Source: Asterella californica (lineage: Eukaryota > Streptophyta > Marchantiopsida > Marchantiales > Aytoniaceae). From it: a stretch of DNA of 64,000 nucleotides. The stretch is from positions 9,300,001 through 9,364,000 of the forward strand of contig JAYKYS010000011.1 in assembly GCA_036924285.1 (NCBI GenBank), read 5' to 3'. The translations under genes were made by a program, and so were the position numbers. The notes under the pieces were generated by a model. That model did not search any database. It saw nothing but the letters and a program-made list of their open reading frames with translations, and was not told where the DNA came from. Shown piece after piece: positions 32,924 through 42,504 of this stretch. The stretch's first letter is position 1; each line of letters opens with the position of its first letter.

Positions 32924-33152
32924 TGTTGATATAGTCCCAAGCTCTAGTAGATCGACGGCTACCATTAGCCGGAGTGGTTAGGGTTGTTAGAGTTAGTTAG
33001 AGGGCTAACCCACCATTAGGGTTTCCCTTGTACTCACCTCCACTATATATACAGAGAGAGGCAAAGCCTCTCTCATCTCATTCTTATTTTACTTCTTTGT
33101 CTACTCGCTCTCTCTCTTCTTGGAGTGTCCTCGAAGTATCGATCTTTCTACA
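32924..33152 (+). repeat. 5' LTR of copia-2
   Basis: TGTTGATATAG to TTTCTACA. A TATA-like 'ctatatatacagag' at about 33043-33056 is a plausible promoter box for the element transcript. The inverted words 'gaggcaaagcctc' follow it closely. Confidence 0.95.
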
Positions 33153-33164
33153 TGGTATCATAGC
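33153..33164 (+). other. Primer-binding site of copia-2
   Basis: TGGTATCATAGC starts directly after the 5' LTR and matches the initiator-Met-tRNA site with one change from the usual GAGC. Confidence 0.92.
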
Positions 33165-33777
33165 TGGTGAGAGTGTGTGTCCCTTGTTGATGAGCAAGAT
33201 GGAGATTGGAGTACAGGAGAGAACAGCTGGAGTTGTGCCTGATGTCAAGCACTATCCTGCTGATGCGTTCGGGTGAGGCGAACCGTTTCTTTCGCCACCA
33301 GAAACCTTTGAACGCGATTTCGGAGGCCTAGACGATATTTTTTCTCGCTGAAATCTGTCGATCAGTCCTTTAGGGCTGTCTTATTCAGAAGGTGCGAATT
33401 GTGTACTGGGCCAAGTTTCAGTCGATTTGGAGGTTTCCAGCGACAGATTTTCAATCGGATCTTTTTCAACCAAAACGAAAGTTTTAGGACTTGAGTCTAA
33501 TTTCTGAAAATTTCAAGGGGTCGCACGCCCATTTTCGACCTCATTTGGTCTAGTTTCGACCTTTCTTGGTGTGTTCTTTCGACGTTTCCGTCGTGTTTTT
33601 GTACACCTATAGTTCGCGCACAGGTTCTTTTCTCGTTTTCGCTGCAGGAGGAGTTCGCGGAGTCACCTCGTTGTGACTTGTGACAACTCTTGATCGCGCG
33701 GTGGGGAGAGACGAGTTTCGTGAAGGTTCTGAGAGGTTTTTCCGCGTACAGAACAGCTAAATTTCGACATTGCAGCT

Positions 33778-34420
33778 ATGGCGGAGTCCGTGTCTTTGAT
33801 CATTGGAGAGAAGCTCGACAAGAACAACTACCAAGTGTGGAAGTTCCGGATGAAGACTTTCCTGCAAGGACAAGATCTATGGGATCTTATCACTGAGGAG
33901 GAGAAAGCGCCTGAAGTGCCAATTTCTGACCCGAAATTCAAGGAGTGGAAGAAGCGCTCATATCAAGCTATTCACTACATCGCGCTGACAGTCTCAGCAT
34001 CGATGATCGGTCACATTCAGGATGCGATACGCCCAAGAAAGCTTGGGATGCACTCGCGCGTCTATTTCAATCCAGAACAGAGGCGCGGAAGCTGCAATTG
34101 CTGCAGCAGTTCAACACCGTGAAGAAGGGGTCGATGTGCATCAACGACTATGTGAACCACGTCAAGCAGCTCGTGGATCAGTTATCTTCTGTCAAAGTCG
34201 AGATTGATACCACTGTCTTGATCGGAGCCACATTGCAGGGACTGCCTGCAGAGTACAAACAGTTCATAACATCGATTTCGACCAGAGAACCTCTTCCACA
34301 GTTTGATGAGCTTGTTCCTATGATGTTAGGAAAGGAGGTGCGACTATTTGGGAGTTCTACTTCGACGGATCAGCAAGAATCTGTCTATTCGGAGCAGTTG
34401 CTGATTACTACGCATCAGAG
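33778..34420 (+). pseudogene. copia-2 Gag
   Basis: The start Met at 33778 opens MAESVSLIIGEKL, followed by NYQVWKFRMKTFLQG, the standard copia Gag N-terminus. A one-base frameshift near 34025-34030 moves the frame; after it come KKAWDALARLFQSRTEA, LQLLQQFNTVK and LQGLPAEYKQF. The Gag domain runs straight into protease through a short Ser/Thr-rich linker, and no CCHC zinc knuckle is visible where one is normally found. Confidence 0.9.
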
Positions 34421-34880
34421 TTATGCGGCTTTCGAGCCACAGACTGACTGGGTGATCGACTCCGGCGCCACCAGTCACATGACTCTTCATCGGGAGTGGT
34501 TTAGTTCACTCGAGCCTGTGGAGACTCCACAATTTATGGTGACAGGAGATGACACCAAGCACAAGATCCAGCACAAGGGTAACATTCCACTTGACATTCC
34601 TGCTTCAACGTTTACTGGTATTCGGAATGTCTTACATGTACCCACGTTGACTAGAAACCTGCTATCTGTAGGACAGTTGATAGAGCAGGGTCTGCAAGTG
34701 CGCTTCAATAAAGATGGATGCTTTATTGAAGATTCGAATGGCACTGTCATAGCTCGAGGTATCAAGAGTGGTAGGCTGTTTAAACTAGATGCATCTACGC
34801 CTAAGTTACAGGTTGCCATGTATGGACAGAGTGGTCCAGTAGTGTCTGACATTGACATCTGACACAAGCGAATTGGGCAC
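34421..34880 (+). pseudogene. copia-2 aspartic protease
   Basis: The active-site sequence DWVIDSGATSHMT is at about 34446-34485, followed by VLHVPTLTRNLLSVGQL and the GAG-pre-integrase start. A nonsense codon at 34860-34862 lies just before HKRIGHMNF; the position is a conserved Trp in related elements, so a G-to-A change is the likely cause. Confidence 0.92.
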
Positions 34881-35726
34881 ATGAACTTTCAGAGGCTGAA
34901 AAGCCTTCCGAGTTCTGACCTGGTTACAGGTCTGCCCAAATTCGAATCCAGTGAGCCCACTGGAGTCTGTGCAGCATGTCAATTCGGCAAGCAAGCTAGA
35001 CAGCCCTTTAAGGGATCATGCAGTAGAGCGAACAAGCTTCTGGAGCTTGTTCACACTGATGTATGGACTGCTTCTCAGCCAAGTATGACCGGTTTTCAGT
35101 ACTTCATGTCGTTCATTGATGATCATTCGCGTTATACTTGGATCTATTTGTTGAGAAACAAGTCCTCTGCCGAAGTTCTGTCAGCATTCCAGACTTTCCG
35201 CAAGTTGGTGGAGAAACAATCTGGAGCACCTATCCTCTGCTTGAGATCTGATGGAGGAGGTGAGTTTCTTTCTGGAGAGTTTGATGCATACCTGCGTGAG
35301 CATGGTATTCGACGCCAGAAGACCTGCAGTTACAGTCCGCAGCAGAACGGGGTTGCGGAGCGCAAGAATCGTCACATAGCAGAAGCTGCTCGTGCGATGT
35401 TGAATGAGAAGACCATGCCTAGACCTTACTGGGCAGAAGCTGTTTCATGTGCGGTGTATCTGATGAATCGGACGCCTACAGCGGCAGTCCACAGCAAGAC
35501 ACCGATGGAGGTCTTCACAGGCAGTAAGCCTGATTACTCTTTCCTTAAAGTTTTCGGATGTATCTGTTATGTGCACATACCTGATGAAAGACGTAAGAAA
35601 CTAGATCCGAAAGCAGATAGATGTATCTTCCTTGGTTATGCTTCTGATACGAAAGGATATAGGTGCTACAATCCTTCGTCCAAGCAGTTCTATATCAGTA
35701 GAGATGTCGTTTTTGATGAGCTATAG
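34881..35726 (+). pseudogene. copia-2 integrase
   Basis: A 281-codon open segment with the zinc-binding H-x-x-H/C-x-x-C region (GHMNF, then CAACQFGK), the first catalytic Asp in HTDVWTA, the second in RSDGGGEF, and Glu in PQQNGVAERKNRH. The C-terminal KVFGCICYVH and GYRCYNPSSKQF segments are typical. It ends at a TAG stop (35724-35726) which precedes a Ser-Trp pair; the element frame continues after it. The Met at 34881 is an internal codon and not a true start. Confidence 0.94.
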
Positions 35727-35816
35727 TCTTGGTTTGCACCTGCGCCTGTCGTAGCCATCCGTGTACCTACTGTAGAACCAAGGAGTCAGTCCACTGTAAT
35801 ACCTCAGAGTAGTACG

Positions 35817-37775
35817 TTGAGTGGAGGATCTGGAGAAATCACTGATTCCAGATCAGAATCTGTTGCACATAGAGCTGTTGTTAACGCTGGAGTCCACGTA
35901 ACACAGCCTAGTGGAACTAGTGTAGTTTCTACACAGGATGAGCGAGTGCTATTGCAACGTATGTTTGACTCATCCATGTATGTGGATCTTCCACATCCAC
36001 TGGATACTTTGTCCCAGACCTTGGCGTCTACGTCAGATCAGTTGCAAGGGGAGGTGACTAGTGCACCGATTACCTCTCGCAGATCTGAGCGGGCAAAACA
36101 TCCAGTGAGTAGGTATATGCATGAAGGTTTTCTTGCTGCGCGCCATGCATATATGGCCAATGTTCTTCAGGAACAGGAACCGAGTTCGCTTGAGGAGGCG
36201 ATGCACAAGGCCCAATGGGTAAGTGCTATGGAAGCTGAACTTGCTACGCTTCATCACCAACAGACTTGGGAGTTGGTAGACTTACCTCAGGGTAAGAAAG
36301 TGATTGGTTGCAGATGGGTCTTCAAGGTCAAGCGCAACTCTGATGATATCGTGTGTCGGTACAAGACCAGATTGGCAGCTAAGGGCTACGCACAGCAACA
36401 TGGAGTGGATTTTGAGGAGACCTTTGCTCCTGTTGCGAAGATGGTGACTATTCGAACAGCAATTGCAGTTGCAACTCAGAAAGGTTGGAAGATGCACCAG
36501 ATGGACTTCAAGAACGCCTTCCTCAACGGCGATCTTGAGGAGGAGTTCTACATGCAGCAACCTCCTGGTTATGAGGATCCTATGTTTCCTTCCCGTGTAT
36601 GTAAGTTACGGAAGGCCCTATATGGTTTGAAACAAGCACCAAGAGCATGGTATGCAAAGATCAATTCTTACTTGCAGTCTCTTGGTTTCCATCTTTGTAG
36701 TTTAGACTCTACCTTGTATTCATTGAGAGTACGAGACCGGATTGTTATGATCACCATCTATGTTGATGATTTGATCATTATCGGTAACTTTGAGGAGCTT
36801 ATTTCCCAGATCAAGGATCACTTGAAATCCGAGTTCGAGATGATGGACTTAGGAGAACTCAAGTACTTCCTTGCTGTGAAGTTCATTAGAGATGGGAATG
36901 ATGTTTGGCTTGTACAGCGACAGTATGCTCTCAGTATGTTTGAGAGATTTGGTATGCTTGATTGCAAACCCATTGCTACACCATTAGAGCAAGGGGTAAA
37001 GCTAGGAGTAGAGGATGGTGAGTTCCTGGATGATCCACGCATGTACAGACAGATGGTTGGGAGTCTTATCTACTTGACCATCACCAGACCAGACTTGAGC
37101 TATGTTGTCGGTCTGATTAGTCAATTCATGCAGTCACCACGGAGACCACATTTTGAGGCTGTCAAGCGGATCCTCCGCTACGTAAAGTTCTCGATGCAGT
37201 ACGGACTTCACTATCGATACGGTGGACCAATGTTGTTACATGGCTACACAGATGCTGATTGGGCAGGAAGTGCCGACAGGAGATCCACGTCAGGTTACGC
37301 TTTTGGACTTGGAAGCGCCGCTATAAGCTGGGCTTCTAAGAAGCAACCCACAGTTGCTTTGTCGTCCACGGAAGTAGAGTACCGAGGAGCAACGAACGCA
37401 ACATGCGAATCGATTTGGCTTCGATGTCTGCTATCTGATATTGGTGTGGAGTGTACAGATCATGTTGTTGTATATGCAGACAACATTAGCAGCATGAAGT
37501 TAGCTAGTAATCATGTTTTCCATGCTAGGACGAAGCACATTGAGGTGCACTATCACTTTATTAGAGAGAAGGTCCTTGCAGGAGAGATTGAGCTCAGTTA
37601 TGTGAGCACAGGAGATCAGGTTGCCGATATCTTCACTAAGGCATTGCCTAGAGATAAGTTTGATGCTTTCAGACATTGTCTAGGAGTACAGGATGTAGAG
37701 ATGAGCTTGAAGGGGAGTGTTGATATAGTCCCAAGCTCTAGTAGATCGACGGCTATCATTAGCCGGAGTGGTTAG
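35817..37775 (+). pseudogene. copia-2 reverse transcriptase and RNase H
   Basis: A 652-codon open frame that is intact throughout RT and RNase H. RT motifs are RLAAKGYAQ, QMDFKNAFLNGDLEEE, LYGLKQAPRAWY, and the catalytic YVDDLIIIG. RNase H has YTDADWAGS, SSTEVEYRGA, YADNISS and HARTKHIEVHYH, giving all expected acidic residues. The last codons run into the 3' LTR and end at 37775. Catalytic residues are all present, so this half would be active if translated; upstream stops prevent full polyprotein synthesis. Confidence 0.96.
37704..37717 (+). other. Polypurine tract of copia-2
   Basis: The purine-rich 'gcttgaaggggag' lies directly before the 3' LTR and would prime plus-strand synthesis. Confidence 0.88.
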
Positions 37776-37946
37776 GGTTGTTAGAGTTAGTTAGAGGGCT
37801 AACCCACCATTAGGGTTTCCCTTGTACTCACCTCCACTATATATACAAAGAGAGGCAAAGCCTCTCTCATCTCATTCCTATTTTACTTCTTTATCTACTC
37901 GTTCTCTCTCTTCTTGGAGTGTCCTCGAAGTATCGATCTTTCTACA
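37718..37946 (+). repeat. 3' LTR of copia-2
   Basis: 229 bp, identical in length to the 5' LTR, five transitions different (about 2 percent). Followed by the target duplication cgtac. Confidence 0.95.
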
Positions 37947-37951
37947 CGTAC

Positions 37952-38700
37952 CGTCAATGATAAAGGTCCCGCAAAATCCAAACTCCAACGGTAACCCAAC
38001 CCCATAATCGGTAAGGGGTGTAGTTGTGGGGTAGGAGCATTAAACGACGTCGTACTCGATCACAAACCACACATCGTGCGATAAACTGTTGCACATCGAC
38101 GTGCATACCACGCCACCAATACTGTCCTTGGAGTAAGCTATGCGTATGTAAGCTATGCGTATGTAAGCTATACGTACGGGATAGGAGCATTAAACGATGC
38201 TCGTACTCGATCACAAACCACACATCGTGCGGCAAACTGTTGCACATCGACGTGCATACCACGCCACCAATACTGTCCTTGGAGTAAGCTATGCGTACGT
38301 TTCACTCCAAAATGTCTCAACTCCTCATGAGCATGTCGTACTAACTGTGCCCTCTGGGATGGATGTGGCACTATCCGTACTCTCTCATCATCCCACACTC
38401 GAAGTACATGTCATCCTTCTCGTCGAAATCTCTTCGCTCGTTGAAGGACACGATCTCGCTACTTGGCACTTATTGTGCCTACCACCACGCCAGTACGTAG
38501 ATACTCCATCACGATCTTATCGTCATGGATATCTCGCTGGTTAGAAACACCATCTCCATCTTCAGGATCTGGAGACTCGTCATCTACTCTCTCACTTGAG
38601 AAAGATACGACTTGGCCCTCCATACTAGAGTTCATGGCCAACACACAAAGAAATGCAGATGCATGTCACTTTGACACTATCTCCTCATCAACCTCGTCAT
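37952..38700 (-). pseudogene. G2 integrase, N-terminal part with local duplication
   Basis: Minus-strand frame 38398-38168 shows the integrase zinc domain (HAHEELRHFG, then YWWRGMHVDV and CVVCDRVRASFNA). About 115 bp of this region occurs twice (near 38030-38148 and 38182-38298), with 'gtaagctatgcgtat' repeated three times between, so the gene has suffered an internal tandem duplication. Further down (37952-38080) it reads into WSLDFAGP-type sequence and then meets copia-2. Confidence 0.85.
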
Positions 38701-38809
38701 GCCATCGAGCCCAAGTCTGATCCTGCTGACTCGTGCATGGGTTACGACTCAACCCATCAGCATATAGGTTTGCAACTCCCGGTCTATGCACTACCTGGAA
38801 GTCATACTC

Positions 38810-39166
38810 CTATAAGATCAGAGCCCATCGTGCAAGCTTCCTTGTAAACTTATCGGACTCCATCAACCACTTGAGCGGCTGGTGATCAGTGATGAGAGTA
38901 AAGGGGTTCCCAAACAAGTAACATCGGAAGTGTGCAACAGCCCACACTGCAGCTAAACACTCCCTCTCGTACGAACTGTACCTCACCTCCGTCAAATTGT
39001 TGGAGCGACTGGCATATGCCACCACAAACTCCTTTTTCTCATCATCATGTTGAGTCAACATTGCTCCAAGTCCCAACATACTCCAATCAGTGTGCAGTTG
39101 GAAAGGACGTCCCCTAACGGGTCTCTTCAAGATGGGAGCAGATGTCAACCTATCCTTGAGCTCCAC
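38810..39166 (-). CDS. G2 RNase H (partial frame)
   Basis: The frame contains PFQLHTDWSMLGLGAML, FVVAYASRSN, YSSYERECLAAVWAV and LITDHQPLKWLM, the standard order and acidic residues of gypsy RNase H. It is in the same frame as RT upstream, separated by a TGA in the DQE-QW context at about 39185-39190 that G3 shares. Confidence 0.92.
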   Translation of the reverse strand: MELKDRLTSAPILKRPVRGRPFQLHTDWSMLGLGAMLTQHDDEKKEFVVAYASRSNNLTEVRYSSYERECLAAVWAVAHFRCYLFGNPFTLITDHQPLKWLMESDKFTRKLARWALIL

Positions 39167-39196
39167 AAAAGCTCGCTCTTGCTCATCTCTCCACTG

Positions 39197-40180
39197 TCAC
39201 TCTTGGTCCACCTTCATCAGCTTGGTCAATGGCTTCGCAATTGCACTAGATCTTTTCACGTATCGACGATAAAAGTTCACCAAAATGCTCGAACTCGACT
39301 CACATCGGTGGGGCGTGGAATACGTACAATAGCCTCGACCTTCGTCTGTTGAACACCCAACCCACCTGGATAGATGGTGTGATCCAGATACTCTATCAAC
39401 TCTTGGAAGAACTTTGCACTTCCCAAGGTGTAACTTCAATCCATGAGCTCTCAACCGCTCGAACACATCTCGTAAGTGTCTCTTGTGCTCTTCCACTGTA
39501 GCACTATAGACTAAGATGTCATCAATATAGCATCTGACAAAATCCAATCCTGCTAGGATCCTATCCATCACTCTTTGGAATTCAGCAGGAGCGTTCTTCA
39601 ATCCAAATGGTAAGAACCGCCACCGATACAAACAATCCTTGCCGTGAGAGTCAATCCTCCAGAATGTTGTCTTGGGTTTATCTTTCTCTCTCACCGGCAA
39701 CTGATGATACCCTGCTCGAAGATCCAAAGTACTGAAGACCTTCACATGCCCCACTGCATCAAAGATCTCCTCAGGTGTCGGTATGGTATACTTATAGGAC
39801 TTCGTCTGCCGATTGATCGGACGGTAGTCTCCACACATACGTCTATCCGTATAGTTGCCATACATATCCTTCTTTGCTGGCATAACTATGGCAGATGCAT
39901 ACTCTCCATATGACATCTCCACCAACTCAACTTCCACTAAGTCTTGAGTCCTACTCTAGATCAAGGTTCTTTCCATGTCACTATACCTGTAAGGACGTCG
40001 AAAGATTGGCGTGTCATTAGCCAAGTCGATCCGTATACCCGGTCCCTTCAAGGTACCCAAATCCTTCATACTAAAGATAAAACAATTCTTGTAGCTCTTC
40101 ATGAATCTTTGAACTCTTCGTCTCTCCTCTTCTATAAGCTTGGGTCTAATCTCTGACTCCCAAGTATCCTCTGTCACCAT
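39197..40180 (-). pseudogene. G2 reverse transcriptase
   Basis: Motifs are MCGDYRPINRQT, PTPEEIFDAVG, FSTLDLRAGYHQL, RFLPFGLKNAPAEFQRVMD and the active site CYIDDILVYS near 39525-39540, with both catalytic Asp residues. The N-terminal extension 40180-39956 (IGPKL-like EEERRRVQRF, FIFSMKDLGTL) is joined through a TAG stop at about 39953-39955 that is present at the same place in G3 and G4b. A frame break near 39390 precedes the palm/thumb end. Confidence 0.94.
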
Positions 40181-40327
40181 GCTAGAGGTAGAAGACGAAG
40201 TCGTTGACTGCTATCTTGCAGCCTCTGGAGCAGTTTCCTTCTGCTCACCATCAACAACCTCCACCGCTACTGTGTGAAAAACTTCTGCAGTTCTAGCTGC
40301 AAGCTCCATACTCTCTCCTACAACATC

Positions 40328-41794
40328 TCATGATGTCCAAGGATGACGAACTCCACGTGCCTCGCCTCCAGCCTTTGTCTCCACCGCCTCGGTAGACAAA
40401 GAGCTCAGGAGCGTTCGAGCAGTAACATCCGTCAATCGCATCCGACGCTGCTCAGCCAATCCAAGGCTAACAATCCATGTCAAGCAGTTCAAGTCCATTG
40501 CTTGACCCAACACTTGACGACGTGAAGCCTCCGACATTGAAGCTACTGCCGTTGTACCCGTAGGAAAACCCATCGCTCTCTCTCTCTCGTCGGCATTGGG
40601 CTCCACCAACTGTTGTAACCGAGTATCCCACACAAGCCCAGGTCCTCCATATCTGTAAGCATGTGACGTTGGAAAGCTCACCAAAGTGAGTAACGCTGTC
40701 ATAAGTCGTCCCACTAGGTTCACAACTGCCATGGGTGACCTATCGACGACTCTCACTACTTGAGATCGTCGTCCTGCATCCAAGATGCCATCAACTGTGA
40801 GGTGCGCTGGTCGTCTCACTGCATCGTGTGCGCGCTTGAGCACTTCCCTCGATGACAAGTTCGTCCATCACAACCGTGTACGATGTGCACGAGATCCCAC
40901 TCTCGCTGCATCTAACAACACTACCGGTCCGACCCAGGACCGCACCTGGTGCACACTCGTTATCATATGTGCACGAACATCACCTAATAAAGGAACGTTC
41001 CCCAAGATGTACGTTGGAGAATCCACCTGATGCATCTGAAGATGTCGTAAGATCCGTAACATCTCCCAAAACATCTTAGATCGTGGGTCATGCAAACCAT
41101 GACCTCTCCCAGCACGGGTGTGACCTTGACATGACCACCCAGCTATCACCAAGTGAATGGTGCCAACAAACGTGAGATCTTGCGCCCCCAGCAGCAAAAT
41201 ATCTGACGGTAATGCTTGCTAGTATCCTCTAACGGCTGATATAGGCAACAACTCAGGATATCTTTGCGCCAAACGTGTCACGTGACGCAATGAGACGCGT
41301 CTTGCGACCTCATCTCTCTCCACATACAAGTATCGCTGTACTTGTATGTCTGCCTGCAATACCGCAGCCAAACCTGTGCTGATCCCTCCAAACAGCTCCA
41401 GCACACACACACCCTCCTCTGGATATTGCCATACAATGGGAGTCGTATCCAGCGGTGTTAAGTTCACATGGCCAGTAACAGGGACACCTTGATGTTCCTC
41501 TACTGACGGTACAAAGGCTTCACTCCAAACCTGCTGCACCAATCGATCAGCATACTGCTGCAACTCTCCGCTCGAACTCCAAAGTGGAACATCCAAGGCA
41601 GATGGTACTAACATAGACATGCTAGGCATGTCCTCCACCTCCTCAAAGACCGGAGTATTCTCCGCATGGACTTTGCCTTCTAACAATTCATCAGGCCAAG
41701 TGATGATCGAACTGAACCCTACAACGGATGCCATCGTCCCTGTAAGCTCCGTTGTCCAAATTCTAGCATTGAACCGCACTGGTAAGTGGCTCAC
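40328..41794 (-). pseudogene. DNMT3-like C5-cytosine methyltransferase domain in G2 pol
   Basis: Between protease and RT, and in the same frame as both, lies a C5-methyltransferase. Motif I is VLELFGGISTGLAA (41370-41415), followed by QRYLYVERDEVARR. Motif IV is VIAGWSCQGHTRAGRG with the nucleophile Cys codon at 41129-41131; the residue before it is Ser where Pro is usual. Then come HDPRSKMFWE and motif VI, which reads LGNV (ENV expected; codon 41000-41002 is GGG). Motif VIII is DAARVGSRAHRTRL, and near 40560 ERERAMGFPTGTT with a following RRQVLGQAMD is motif IX-X. The linear order I to X matches DNMT3 and excludes the permuted DRM order. Two in-frame stops (41219-41221; near 40863) and one at its end (near 40325) interrupt it. 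It would methylate cytosines, perhaps in element cDNA or at insertion sites; this is inference. Confidence 0.9.
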
Positions 41795-41845
41795 TCGTCT
41801 CTCACCGGACTGCCAACCTGGTCTGTAAGATGCTGTCTCTACTCA

Positions 41846-42331
41846 CTAGTCGATCACGAATCCCATAGGATACAATATAGCACCTCCAACCAATACATCA
41901 TAAGACTCCGCGGCCGTAACGATAGCCTTGGCCCTCACCATAGAACCATCCGTGGGATGATCTGGTCTAACTCTTACCGTCAGCAACTCGCTTGTCATGT
42001 TTAGAGTTGTACCTCCTGATCTCTCTAGAGATGTCTGTAGCTGGAATGGACATCTCTCCACTTCGGACTTCCTCAGACCCAAATCGATACACGCCGCCTT
42101 CCCCAACATCAACGGTTGGGCTCTAGAGTCTAGCAACACTTTCTGTGGTCGATACACCTTCTCTGAAGGTGCCACCAAACAAAAGATACCACTTTTGTTG
42201 TCTAACAACACCACACTTGGTGCCAATCCAGCACGATCAATTGCTGGTCTAGCTAGTAACTCATCTAGCCTTGCAGTCGCCGCTTGCCAAGTACCAGTAG
42301 TAGCTGTCCTGATCTTCGACTCTATAGACAC
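41846..42331 (-). pseudogene. G2 aspartic protease
   Basis: Retropepsin-like segment: KVLLDSRAQPLMLGKAA (active-site D-S-G with Gly changed to Arg), GIFCLVAP upstream, and SYDVLVGGAILYPMGFVID as the distal flap/psi-loop end. Upstream residues WQAATARLDELLARPAIDRAGLAP form the linker from Gag. The frame is the same as that of the methyltransferase domain. The Gly-to-Arg change should abolish activity. Confidence 0.82.
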
Positions 42332-42504
42332 ATCTACCGCCTATTGCTGAACCACTTCAGCGCTAGAGGTAACCACATCCTCGCTCTCACTGAGCGTGGC
42401 TGCCAACTGGAACACTGGAGCCAAGCTGACTCCCAATGCCTTCATATCCGTGGCTGAGAATAGTGGGGCTCGCAAAACTGCTGTAGTGCCCTCAACATCG
42501 AGTT

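Larger units (their letters stand above)
32924..37946 (+). mobile_element. Ty1/copia LTR retrotransposon 'copia-2', complete and young
   Basis: LTRs of exactly 229 bp (32924-33152 and 37718-37946), a tRNA-Met-type PBS, a polypurine tract and a 5-bp TSD define it. The LTRs differ at five positions, all transitions. The order Gag, protease, integrase, RT, RNase H is that of copia. The long frame is broken by one frameshift in gag and two nonsense codons. It is inserted in the minus-strand integrase gene of gypsy G2 and so is younger than G2. Confidence 0.97.

Noticed and set aside
40328..41794. Methyltransferase as a host gene interrupted by the transposon
   Set aside because: Three copies (G2, G3, G4b) have it at the same place between protease and RT and in the pol frame, so it belongs to the element.
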